Shown: positions 57,015 through 64,000 of the stretch, one piece after another
How positions within the stretch are numbered: position 1 is the first letter of the stretch
How the letters are laid out: the number at the start of each line of letters is the position of its first letter
DNA from: Halomonas sp. 54_146
GTDB taxonomy: Bacteria; Pseudomonadota; Gammaproteobacteria; Pseudomonadales; Halomonadaceae
Assembly: GCF_001507855.1 (NCBI RefSeq)
Contig: NZ_LGEN01000014.1
Location: 22,741-86,740, forward strand
Length of the DNA: 64,000 nucleotides
Direction of reading: 5' to 3'
Position numbers and translations under genes: made by a program
Notes under the pieces: model-generated
Seen by the model: the letters and a program-made list of their open reading frames with translations, nothing else
Database searches by the model: none
Told to the model about the DNA's origin: nothing

Positions 57015-58295
57015 TTACATAACGGCAAAGGCTTTTTCTGCCGCATCCAGCGTGAACTGAATATCCTCAGGCGTATGGGCGCTCGACATAAAGCCTGCTT
57101 CGTAAGCAGAAGGCGCTAAGTAAACGCCATGATCCAGCATCGCGCCAAAGAAGCGGCGGAAGGCATCCGGGTTACAGGCGGTGGCTTGGGCAAAGTTATC
57201 CACACGGCGTTGAGAGGTGAAGAACAGCCCAAACATGCCACCTGCAGATTGGGTCATCATCGGTACTCGTGCAGCGTTAGCCCGCTCTTGCAGGCCTGTG
57301 CATAACGTATTTACCCGCTGGCTCAGCGCATCGTGGAAGCCCGGCACGCGCAGCTTGGTAAGCAAGGCAATGCCTGCGGCCATGGCCAGCGGATTACCCG
57401 ACAGCGTACCCGCTTGGTAAACCGGGCCCATGGGAGAAATATTCTGCATAATCTCACGCTTACCGCCAAAGGCACCCACAGGCATACCGCCACCGACGAT
57501 TTTGCCCAGGCAGGTTAAATCCGGCGTTATGCCGTAGTGGGCCTGAGCGCCCCCCAGCGCGACGCGAAAACCGGTCATCACTTCGTCAAAAATCAGCACG
57601 CTGCCGTGTTCGTTACATACTCGGCGCAGCGTTTCCAAAAAGCCCGGCTGGGGTGGAATGCAGTTCATATTGCCGGCAACGGGTTCAACGATGATGCAGG
57701 CGATTTGATCACCTATTTCAGTAAAGCACGCCTCAACCCCTTCAGCGTCGTTATACGACAGGGTAATGGTGTGTTCCGCCAGCGAAGCGGGCACGCCCGG
57801 TGAGCTAGGCTCGCCGTGGGTCAGCGCCCCTGAACCGGCTTTTACCAGCAGCGAATCAGAGTGGCCGTGGTAGTTACCTTCAAACTTAACGATTTTATCG
57901 CGGCCGGTGGTACCACGAGCCAGGCGAATCGCCGACATGGTCGCCTCGGTGCCTGAACTGGTCATGCGCACCATGTCCATGGAGGGGATCATTTCGCAGA
58001 TCAAATCCGCCATGGTGGTTTCCACCGCTGTCGGCGTACCAAACGAAAGGCCATTATCCAAGCGTGCTCGCACGGCGGCCAATACGTCTTGGTCGGCATG
58101 CCCGGTGATCATTGGCCCCCAGGAGCCGACATAATCCACGTAGCGATTACCTTCCACGTCAAACAAAAAGGCACCCTGGGCGCGCTCCATAAACACCGGC
58201 GGGCGGTGCAAGCCTTTGAACGCCCGCACGGGCGAGTTTACGCCCCCCGGAATATGGCGACTGGCAAGTTCGAACAGTTCAGCTGATGTGGTCAT
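57015..58295 (-). CDS. hemL: Glutamate-1-semialdehyde 2,1-aminomutase
   Basis: A 426-residue PLP enzyme forming 5-aminolevulinate in the C5 heme route. [11 protein letters not shown] is the N-terminal motif, [11 protein letters not shown] precedes the PLP site, and the Schiff-base Lys is in [16 protein letters not shown] near residue 265. It is the last gene of the run clcA-hemJ-thiD-hemL. Confidence 0.96.
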   Translation of the reverse strand: MTTSAELFELASRHIPGGVNSPVRAFKGLHRPPVFMERAQGAFLFDVEGNRYVDYVGSWGPMITGHADQDVLAAVRARLDNGLSFGTPTAVETTMADLICEMIPSMDMVRMTSSGTEATMSAIRLARGTTGRDKIVKFEGNYHGHSDSLLVKAGSGALTHGEPSSPGVPASLAEHTITLSYNDAEGVEACFTEIGDQIACIIVEPVAGNMNCIPPQPGFLETLRRVCNEHGSVLIFDEVMTGFRVALGGAQAHYGITPDLTCLGKIVGGGMPVGAFGGKREIMQNISPMGPVYQAGTLSGNPLAMAAGIALLTKLRVPGFHDALSQRVNTLCTGLQERANAARVPMMTQSAGGMFGLFFTSQRRVDNFAQATACNPDAFRRFFGAMLDHGVYLAPSAYEAGFMSSAHTPEDIQFTLDAAEKAFAVM

Positions 58296-58331
58296 GGCAT
58301 CCTCTAAATAAAAGGCGTACAGAAGATAAGA

Positions 58332-59141
58332 TCATAATCGTACCGCCTGTGAAAAGCGGTTAGGCAAACACTGGCCACTGGGTGGCTGAAAGCCATGAGA
58401 CAGGCTTTGCCAGGTAAAGTGCTGCGCCTGCTCGCAGGCTGTTGGTAAGCGCTCACCAACAGCAAGACGAGCAGCAATAGCCGATGCCAGCGTGCAGCCT
58501 GACCCATGAAACTGCTCGGGCAAGCGCGGCCACTGCCACTGGCGGGTAGTATCCGGCGAATGCAGGGTATGTACTACCTGCTGATCGTTGCCGGGCAGCG
58601 GCTCGTCAGTGGCCGTTACCAGGATGGCTTGGCACCCCTGGGACATCAGCACCACCGCGCGGGCGGTATCATCGAAAGGCGTAATAATACTCGGGGTTAG
58701 CTCGGCTAATTCAGCGCGATTGGGGGTTAAGATATCCACCATCGGTAGTAAGCGATCAATAAACAATTGCCGCAAAGCGGGTGTGGATAACTCAGTTCCA
58801 CCACCTGCCCTAAATACCGGATCAGCCACCACGGGAATGCCTGGAAAACGACGAATAATGTGCTCCGCCGCGCGCAGTGTCGCTTCATCAGCAAGCAAGC
58901 CGATCTTAATCGCGGCGATGTGCATCTCACTAATCGCTTCAGCCATTTGCCGCATCACAGTAGCGTCAGCCGCTATCACGCGAGAAACATTGTGGCAATT
59001 TTGTACCGTCAGCGCAGTGGGAATGGTCACTGCCCAGCCACCACAGGCGGCGATGGCTTCGCTGTCCGCGATGATGCCCGCACCGCCTGTCGGGTCGTGC
59101 CCAGCCAGTACCAACACCACGGGAGGCAGCGGTCGGCGCAT
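58332..59141 (-). CDS. thiD: Hydroxymethylpyrimidine/phosphomethylpyrimidine kinase
   Basis: A 269-residue ribokinase-fold kinase of thiamine synthesis. VLVLAGHDPTGGAGIIADSE is the family start and FHGSGCTLASAIAARLA the anion-hole/GSGC motif near the C-terminus. The start ATG at 59141 overlaps the hemJ stop by one base (TGATG). It lies 36 bases upstream of hemL. Confidence 0.93.
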   Translation of the reverse strand: MRRPLPPVVLVLAGHDPTGGAGIIADSEAIAACGGWAVTIPTALTVQNCHNVSRVIAADATVMRQMAEAISEMHIAAIKIGLLADEATLRAAEHIIRRFPGIPVVADPVFRAGGGTELSTPALRQLFIDRLLPMVDILTPNRAELAELTPSIITPFDDTARAVVLMSQGCQAILVTATDEPLPGNDQQVVHTLHSPDTTRQWQWPRLPEQFHGSGCTLASAIAARLAVGERLPTACEQAQHFTWQSLSHGFQPPSGQCLPNRFSQAVRL

Positions 59142-59572
59142 CAAAAGGGTTTCACAACGGCGAGTAAAATAATGGCCACAAGCGCAATCACCGGCGCTTC
59201 GTTAAACCAGCGGAAAAACACATGGCTTTTAGTGCAACGCCCCTGATCAAACTGCTTCAAATAAATCAAACAGACATGATGATAAGCAATCAACAGCGCC
59301 ACTAGCGCCAGCTTGGCGTGCATCCAGCCCTGGCTAAACCAAGCGGGCACCAAGTAGAGCATCCAGCCGCCAAAGATCAGTACCACAATCATTGAGGGCG
59401 TCATAATCCCACGGTAAAGCTTGCGCTCCATGGTTTTGAAATAGCTGATGGCCTGCTCATCGCCATTATCTCGCGCGGTGGCGTGGTACACATACAGCCG
59501 TGGTAAATAGAACAAGGCGGCGAACCACGTCACCACAGCCATTAAGTGAATAGCCTTCACCCATAGGTACAT
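59141..59572 (-). CDS. hemJ: Protoporphyrinogen IX oxidase HemJ
   Basis: A 143-residue membrane protein with four transmembrane segments. The conserved His in YLWVKAIHLMAVVTWFAALF and the KMER-like segment (YFKTMERKLYRGIMTPSM) define HemJ (UPF0093), which oxidises protoporphyrinogen IX. AAGGAG is seven bases upstream. It sits with thiD and hemL, so heme synthesis genes are grouped here. Confidence 0.92.
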   Translation of the reverse strand: MYLWVKAIHLMAVVTWFAALFYLPRLYVYHATARDNGDEQAISYFKTMERKLYRGIMTPSMIVVLIFGGWMLYLVPAWFSQGWMHAKLALVALLIAYHHVCLIYLKQFDQGRCTKSHVFFRWFNEAPVIALVAIILLAVVKPF

Positions 59573-59590
59573 TATCGCTCCTTAAAGTGA

Positions 59591-61453
59591 TCAATCTTTC
59601 TTGTGTGCATCATTTCCACGCGTCTCATTTCCATGTACGTCAGTGTGACGTACATCACTATCACGTGAATCAGTGCTGCGGGGGTCGGTGTAGTGATAAT
59701 AACGCTCGATGGCACCACGGGTGATAATACCTGAAATCCGCGGCTGCTTAGGGCGATATCCGTGCACAACATAAAGCGCCCCCAGGGCATTATCCTGAAG
59801 CTTTAAAAACGCCTCGGAAAGTGTTGCCTGTAAGCCAATGGGTGCCAGCTCTAAGCGCTGCCCAGGAATTTCCAGTAGGTCAATCAGCTCATCGGCTGGC
59901 GGCGCTTGCTCCTGCAACGCTTCATCATGCTCAAGTAACCAGCGCGCTAGTTCAGCGGCTTTCAGCGCCAGCACCGGTTTTTCCTCAGTTGAACGCTCAA
60001 TCACCAACCATACCGGGTTGGCTTCAAGCAACAAACGCGCCTGATCGGGGGTAATCATTCGCTCGGTGCGCACTAATTGTCGTTCCATCACCGCCGGCAC
60101 CGAAACCCGCGAAAGCGCTTGCATCAACGGTTGCTGAAGCGGATGCAAGCCGTAACGCACCGTGCTGATAAAAAAACCTTCGCAGCCGGTCAGCTGGCGC
60201 GAGGTTAAACACGCCACCACCACCGCCAACATGCCGGGGAGCATGATACTCGGCGTGTGGGTTAACTCCAAAAGGGCCATTAGCGCAGCCAGGGGTGCTT
60301 GCAGAACCGCCCCCATCATCGCGGCCATGCCGAGCATGGCGTAAATGCCTGGGTCAGCCGCTTTATCAGGCCATAGCCAGCCACCCAGCAAACCAAACAG
60401 CGAGCCAGTGGCAGCGCCTATTACCAGCACCGGGCCGATAATCCCGATGGGTACGCCACCGGCAACCGTAAGCGCGGTAATCACTAGTTTGGCTATCATC
60501 AGCGCCAGCAGTACGTTGATTTCCAGCTGATTATTGAGTGTGGCCGCCACGCTGTCATAACCAATGCCCTGAACCTCGGGAAACCACCAAGCAACCGCGC
60601 CCGTCGCCACCCCCACTAAGCCAAGACGCAGCCAAAGCGGCCACGCTTGCACCTGCTGACTGCGCGAAATATGAATAAACAACCCCGCCAGCAGGCCAAT
60701 CACCAGCCCGGTCACCACAATCCACGGCAAGTTAATTAATGAACCGAGGGCTATCTCAGGGATACGAAAGGCAGGCTCGTTGCCATACGCCAGCTGCGCC
60801 ACCAGCGCCCCCATGGTGGAGGCCAAAATGACCGGCATAAAGCTCATCAAGGTGTATTCCATCATCACCACTTCCATGGCGAAGATGACACCCGCAATAG
60901 GCGTATTAAAAGAAGCGGAAATGCCCGCGGCGGTACCGCACGCCACCAGCACCCTCAAGCTATTGTTGGGCAAGCGCATCTGCTGACCTAACCCGCTGGC
61001 CGCCGCCGCGCCTAGATGAATCGCCGGGCCTTCACGCCCAGCCGAAAGCCCGCCCAATACCGCAACAACACCCACCCACCACTGATTTAACCAATTGCGT
61101 AACGGAAAGCGGCCTTGGTGATAAGTCAGACGCTCAATCACATGGCCAACGCCCAGCTTGCGCGCGGCCGGTTTTTGCCGGTAAAGCAGCACGCCAACCA
61201 ACGTCACCGCCAGCATCGGTAACAGCGAACGCAGCCACGGTGCCATACTTTCAAACGCCTCAGGGTCGCCATTGCTCATGTAGAGCGCCGCCCCCGCTTC
61301 CAACAGCAGCCGAAACGCCACCATCACAGCGCCGGTAATAATCCCCGAGACAAGGCCTAATAAACAGAGTTGCGGCAACGCGTCGACATTCGCCAGCTGG
61401 CGACGAAAACTTTCTAAGGTGAAATCCGATCGGGAAAAACGCGCCACAGCCAC
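59591..61453 (-). CDS. ClC-family chloride channel/antiporter with CBS-like domain
   Basis: A 620-residue membrane protein. The ClC selectivity motif GLSAGREGPAIHLG is near residue 115, with the GIxGP motif in VPIGIIGPVLVIGAATG and about twelve to eighteen membrane helices in the first 430 residues. CBS-like regulatory segments follow. The start is GTG. The C-terminal 30 residues (STDSRDSDVRHTDVHGNETR) are a repetitive charged tail from a degenerate short repeat. It starts the clcA-hemJ-thiD-hemL run. Confidence 0.9.
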   Translation of the reverse strand: MAVARFSRSDFTLESFRRQLANVDALPQLCLLGLVSGIITGAVMVAFRLLLEAGAALYMSNGDPEAFESMAPWLRSLLPMLAVTLVGVLLYRQKPAARKLGVGHVIERLTYHQGRFPLRNWLNQWWVGVVAVLGGLSAGREGPAIHLGAAAASGLGQQMRLPNNSLRVLVACGTAAGISASFNTPIAGVIFAMEVVMMEYTLMSFMPVILASTMGALVAQLAYGNEPAFRIPEIALGSLINLPWIVVTGLVIGLLAGLFIHISRSQQVQAWPLWLRLGLVGVATGAVAWWFPEVQGIGYDSVAATLNNQLEINVLLALMIAKLVITALTVAGGVPIGIIGPVLVIGAATGSLFGLLGGWLWPDKAADPGIYAMLGMAAMMGAVLQAPLAALMALLELTHTPSIMLPGMLAVVVACLTSRQLTGCEGFFISTVRYGLHPLQQPLMQALSRVSVPAVMERQLVRTERMITPDQARLLLEANPVWLVIERSTEEKPVLALKAAELARWLLEHDEALQEQAPPADELIDLLEIPGQRLELAPIGLQATLSEAFLKLQDNALGALYVVHGYRPKQPRISGIITRGAIERYYHYTDPRSTDSRDSDVRHTDVHGNETRGNDAHKKD

Positions 61454-61581
61454 CTGCCTTGCTCTTGTATCTTTACACTCTTGTGTATCATAGCTGGATG
61501 CGCTTAAACAGCTTGGTATCCTATGCTTAGGCTAATAGCGAATTCAGTTTTCTACTCAGCGGCATCCGTAAGGAGTGATTT

Positions 61582-62652
61582 GTGATTAAGGTCGGCATTG
61601 TTGGCGGTACCGGGTATACCGGCGTTGAATTACTGCGGCTACTCGCCCAGCACCCCCATGTTAGCGTAGCCGCCATTACCTCGCGCTCGGAAACAGGCGT
61701 CAAAGTGTGTGATATGTACCCCAACCTGCGCGGCCATTACGACACGCTGGCATTTAGCGAGCCAGACGCCAAGCAGCTGGGTGCCATGGACGCGGTATTT
61801 TTTGCCACCCCCCACGGCGTTGCCCACGCCTTAGCGGGTGAACTACTCGACAACGGCACGCGGGTGATTGATCTATCGGCCGACTTCCGCCTGCGCGATG
61901 CCGACGAATGGAGCCGCTGGTACGACCAGCCTCATGGAGCGCCTGCGCTGCTAGACGAGGCAGTTTACGGCCTGCCGGAAATGCACCGGGAGAAGATCAA
62001 AAACGCACGCTTAATTGCGGTACCCGGCTGCTACCCCACCGCTGTTCAGTTGGGTTATTTGCCGCTACTAGAAGCTGGCCTGATCGACCCAAGCCAACTG
62101 ATTGCTGACTGCAAATCTGGCGTTACCGGGGCAGGCCGCGGCGCTAAAGTGGGTTCACTGCTCGCTGAAGCCAGCGAATCAATGAAAGCCTACGGCGCGG
62201 GCGGCCATCGTCACCTGCCGGAAATTAGCCAGGGGCTTCGAGATATTCAGCAATTAGCAGACATTCAGCAAACAGCGAATACTCAGCAACAACCGATAGG
62301 CTTAACCTTTGTGCCCCACTTAACGCCGATGATTCGTGGTATCCACGCCACGCTCTACGGCCGGCTGACCGCTGAACCGGGCGATTTACAGGCTCTGTTT
62401 GAAAAGCGCTACGCTAACGAACCGTTTGTCGATGTTATGCCCGCGGGAAGCCATCCTGAAACGCGCAGTGTCAAAGGTATCAATACCTGCCGTTTGGCCG
62501 TCCACCGCCCCGGCAATGGCAACACCGTCGTGGTGCTTTCGGTGATTGATAACCTGGTCAAAGGTGCCTCCGGTCAAGCCATTCAAAACCTCAATTTGAT
62601 GTTCGGCTTTGACGAAAACACGGGCCTTACCGCCCCTGCGCTGATGCCTTAA
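61582..62652 (+). CDS. argC: N-acetyl-gamma-glutamyl-phosphate reductase
   Basis: A 356-residue enzyme, third step of arginine synthesis. [20 protein letters not shown] binds NADP, and the catalytic Cys is in [20 protein letters not shown] near residue 149. The start is GTG after AAGGAG. A repeat-derived insert [17 protein letters not shown] lies near residues 218-234 (18-bp repeats at about 62250-62303), making the protein slightly longer than usual. Confidence 0.95.
   Translation: MIKVGIVGGTGYTGVELLRLLAQHPHVSVAAITSRSETGVKVCDMYPNLRGHYDTLAFSEPDAKQLGAMDAVFFATPHGVAHALAGELLDNGTRVIDLSADFRLRDADEWSRWYDQPHGAPALLDEAVYGLPEMHREKIKNARLIAVPGCYPTAVQLGYLPLLEAGLIDPSQLIADCKSGVTGAGRGAKVGSLLAEASESMKAYGAGGHRHLPEISQGLRDIQQLADIQQTANTQQQPIGLTFVPHLTPMIRGIHATLYGRLTAEPGDLQALFEKRYANEPFVDVMPAGSHPETRSVKGINTCRLAVHRPGNGNTVVVLSVIDNLVKGASGQAIQNLNLMFGFDENTGLTAPALMP
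62250..62303. repeat. 18-bp imperfect direct repeat inside argC
   Basis: Three units of the type ga(t/c)attcagcaa(t/a)... give [12 protein letters not shown] and NTQQQP in the ArgC protein, in frame. Confidence 0.8.
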
Positions 62653-62755
62653 CCGTTCAGTAATTCCTGGGAATAGTTGACCAATTTGCTAGGGATTACC
62701 CATAATCGTTCACCAATGCTGATTTATTCGTTCTTTAAGCTCGCGGGAGGTACCC

Positions 62756-63109
62756 ATGAGCGGTGCAGAAGCTTTTGTTCCAACCCCATTACTGCTCTCT
62801 GATAGCGCACGCAAACGTATCAATGCGCTGATAGCAGAAGAAAATAACCCATCCTTAAAACTGCGGGTCTACGTGACCGGTGGCGGCTGCTCGGGTTTTC
62901 AGTACGGTTTCGACTTTGCTGAAAACGTCGCCGACGATGACACCGTTATTGAGTTTGGTAACGCCGCCTTAGTGGTTGACCCTCTCTCTTATCAATATTT
63001 AGTCGGTTCCACCGTCGACTACGAAGAAGGCCTGGCGGGCGCGCGTTTTCGTATTCAAAACCCTAACGCTACGACCACGTGCGGCTGTGGTGCCTCCTTT
63101 ATGGTGTGA
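62756..63109 (+). CDS. erpA: Iron-sulfur cluster insertion protein ErpA
   Basis: A 117-residue A-type carrier. The three cluster-binding cysteines are Cys45 ([10 protein letters not shown]), Cys109 and Cys111 (TTCGCGASF). A strong GGGAGG is upstream. ErpA passes Fe-S clusters to apoproteins such as the IspG/IspH enzymes. Confidence 0.96.
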   Translation: MSGAEAFVPTPLLLSDSARKRINALIAEENNPSLKLRVYVTGGGCSGFQYGFDFAENVADDDTVIEFGNAALVVDPLSYQYLVGSTVDYEEGLAGARFRIQNPNATTTCGCGASFMV

Positions 63110-63157
63110 ACAACGTTGGCTCCCAGTGACTTGACGCCCACACGGTTTCTCGCCAAG

Positions 63158-63196
63158 GTTAATAGGTCAATAACGGCTTAATGGGTCAATAAAACG
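63158..63196. repeat. 19-bp direct repeat after erpA
   Basis: taat(a/g)ggtcaata(a/a)cgg-like units occur twice between erpA and the broken permease gene. Confidence 0.7.
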
Positions 63197-63208
63197 GTGT
63201 AAACCGCT

Positions 63209-63816
63209 TTGGCAGCCCGCCAACAACCATTTTCCTTTGGCGGTTTGGCCATCGGTTTCTTTATCGGCATATTCTTTGGCCTGTTACGCATTAGCCGGCT
63301 GCGCTGGTTACGCTGGCCGGCCATTGTTTACGTTGAGGTATTCCGCGGCACGCCTATCCTGGTGCAAGTGCTGTTTATTTTTTACGGCCTGCCGCAGCTT
63401 TTAGGTAGCCCAATTAACGCCCTGGTCGCCGGCATTGCCGCCATTGCGGTCAACTCCGGTGCCTACATCTCGAAATCGTGCGTGGCGGCGTTCAGTCGAT
63501 TGAACGCGGCCAAGGTGAAGCATCGCTCTCCCTGGGGCTTTCCCGCACCCAGGCATTTCGCTACGTTATTTGGCCCCAGGCGTTTCGGCGCATGATTCCC
63601 CCTCTCGGTAACCAAGGCATCATCAGCATCAAAGACACCTCACTGTTTTCAGTCATTGGCGTCGGTGAGCTGGTGCGCCAGGGGCAGATTTATATCGCCA
63701 CCACCTTCACGGCCCTTGAGGTCTATTTTATGGTCGCCCTGATGTATCTGGCGATCACCTGGACGCTCTCCATCATCCTGCGCCAGCTTGAGCGCAGGGG
63801 TCTGGCCGGACAATAA
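63209..63816 (+). pseudogene. Amino-acid ABC transporter permease, truncated and frameshifted
   Basis: The first frame (63209-about 63470) encodes the middle of a HisM/GlnP-type permease (IVYVEVFRGTPILVQVLFIF), and the second frame (about 63475-63816) continues with [20 protein letters not shown] and the C-terminal helices. A one-base deletion near 63468-63475 separates them. The normal N-terminal helix and periplasmic start are missing, and a stop codon lies in frame at 63200. The gene cannot make a working permease. Confidence 0.88.
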
Positions 63817-63827
63817 GGACACGTGCA

Positions 63828-63905
63828 ATGAGCGAGACAATGAACGACACAACGCAACCCATTGTGCGTATGCAGCAGCTCAATAAACACTTTGGCAGCC
63901 GATAG
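63828..63905 (+). pseudogene. Stub of an amino-acid ABC transporter ATPase
   Basis: A 25-codon open frame ending LNKHFGSR-stop matches the first residues of GlnQ/HisP-type ATPases (normally followed by the Walker A region) and then breaks off at about 63900. The rest of the gene is absent, so a deletion has joined it to unrelated sequence. It follows the permease remnant in normal operon order. Confidence 0.8.
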
Positions 63906-63926
63906 CGCGGCGTCCACCGGATGCCC

Positions 63927-63954
63927 TTGCTGTTGATTTGCACAGTGCTATACT
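63927..63954 (+). promoter_or_regulatory. Candidate sigma-70 promoter at window end
   Basis: ttgctg and tatact are separated by 16 bases just after the ATPase stub; they may drive a gene beyond the window edge. Confidence 0.4.
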
Positions 63955-64000
63955 GCTGATGTCAACACGACCTACCGAGGGGCACTCGGAAAGTGACGTC

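Overview
The window looks like a chromosome segment around the replication origin of a Halomonas-like gammaproteobacterium. This is an inference from gene order (gyrB-recF-dnaN-dnaA / rpmH-rnpA-yidC-mnmE), protein character, moderate-to-high GC and perfect parS sites; no database search was possible.

Layout: (1) 1-12216 is a lipopolysaccharide inner-core and glycan cluster: hldE (cut by the window edge), several GT9 heptosyltransferases, the Kdo kinase kdkA, an O-antigen-ligase-like membrane protein, GT4, GT2 and GT32 transferases, an OpgB-like phosphoglycerol transferase, waaF and hldD. gmhB lies a little further on (15562-16119), so most of the ADP-heptose route is present. (2) 12326-15351 is glyQ-glyS. 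(3) 15400-23820 is the origin region: four parS sites, gyrB, recF, dnaN and dnaA on the minus strand, a putative oriC with DnaA boxes, then rpmH and rnpA. (4) yidC and mnmE follow. (5) The 3' end of mnmE has been used as an integration site. An island of about 18 kb (27120-45242) has a tyrosine integrase at the left end and remnants of an integrative conjugative element at the right end (STY4528-like replication protein and an integrase-domain protein). Its cargo is a seven-gene, co-directional, tightly packed operon: HTH regulator, Mrr-like nuclease, SNF2-type helicase, a 1185-residue SIR2-domain protein, a beta-class DNA methyltransferase, a RhuM-family protein and a type III Res-like helicase-nuclease. 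I read this as a composite anti-phage locus. A third attachment-like copy at 47412 bounds a second 2.2 kb segment with an MBL-fold secreted hydrolase and a GlxA-type regulator. (6) A RelE/Phd-type toxin-antitoxin pair precedes the resumed core genome: rlmJ, an OmpA-like lipoprotein, hemW and rdgB. (7) 51948-56382 is a complete curli amyloid locus in one orientation (csgD-E-F-G-B-A) with a CsgA of 11 repeats. (8) The right end holds clcA-hemJ-thiD-hemL on the minus strand, then argC, erpA and the remains of an amino-acid ABC transporter (5'-truncated, frameshifted permease plus a 25-codon ATPase stub).

The strongest candidate for a little-described system is the 28678-42119 operon, in which a SIR2-domain effector is translationally coupled into a restriction-modification operon. 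A second theme is a scatter of short (14-24 bp) direct tandem repeats in spacers and inside coding regions, some of which add residues to conserved enzymes.
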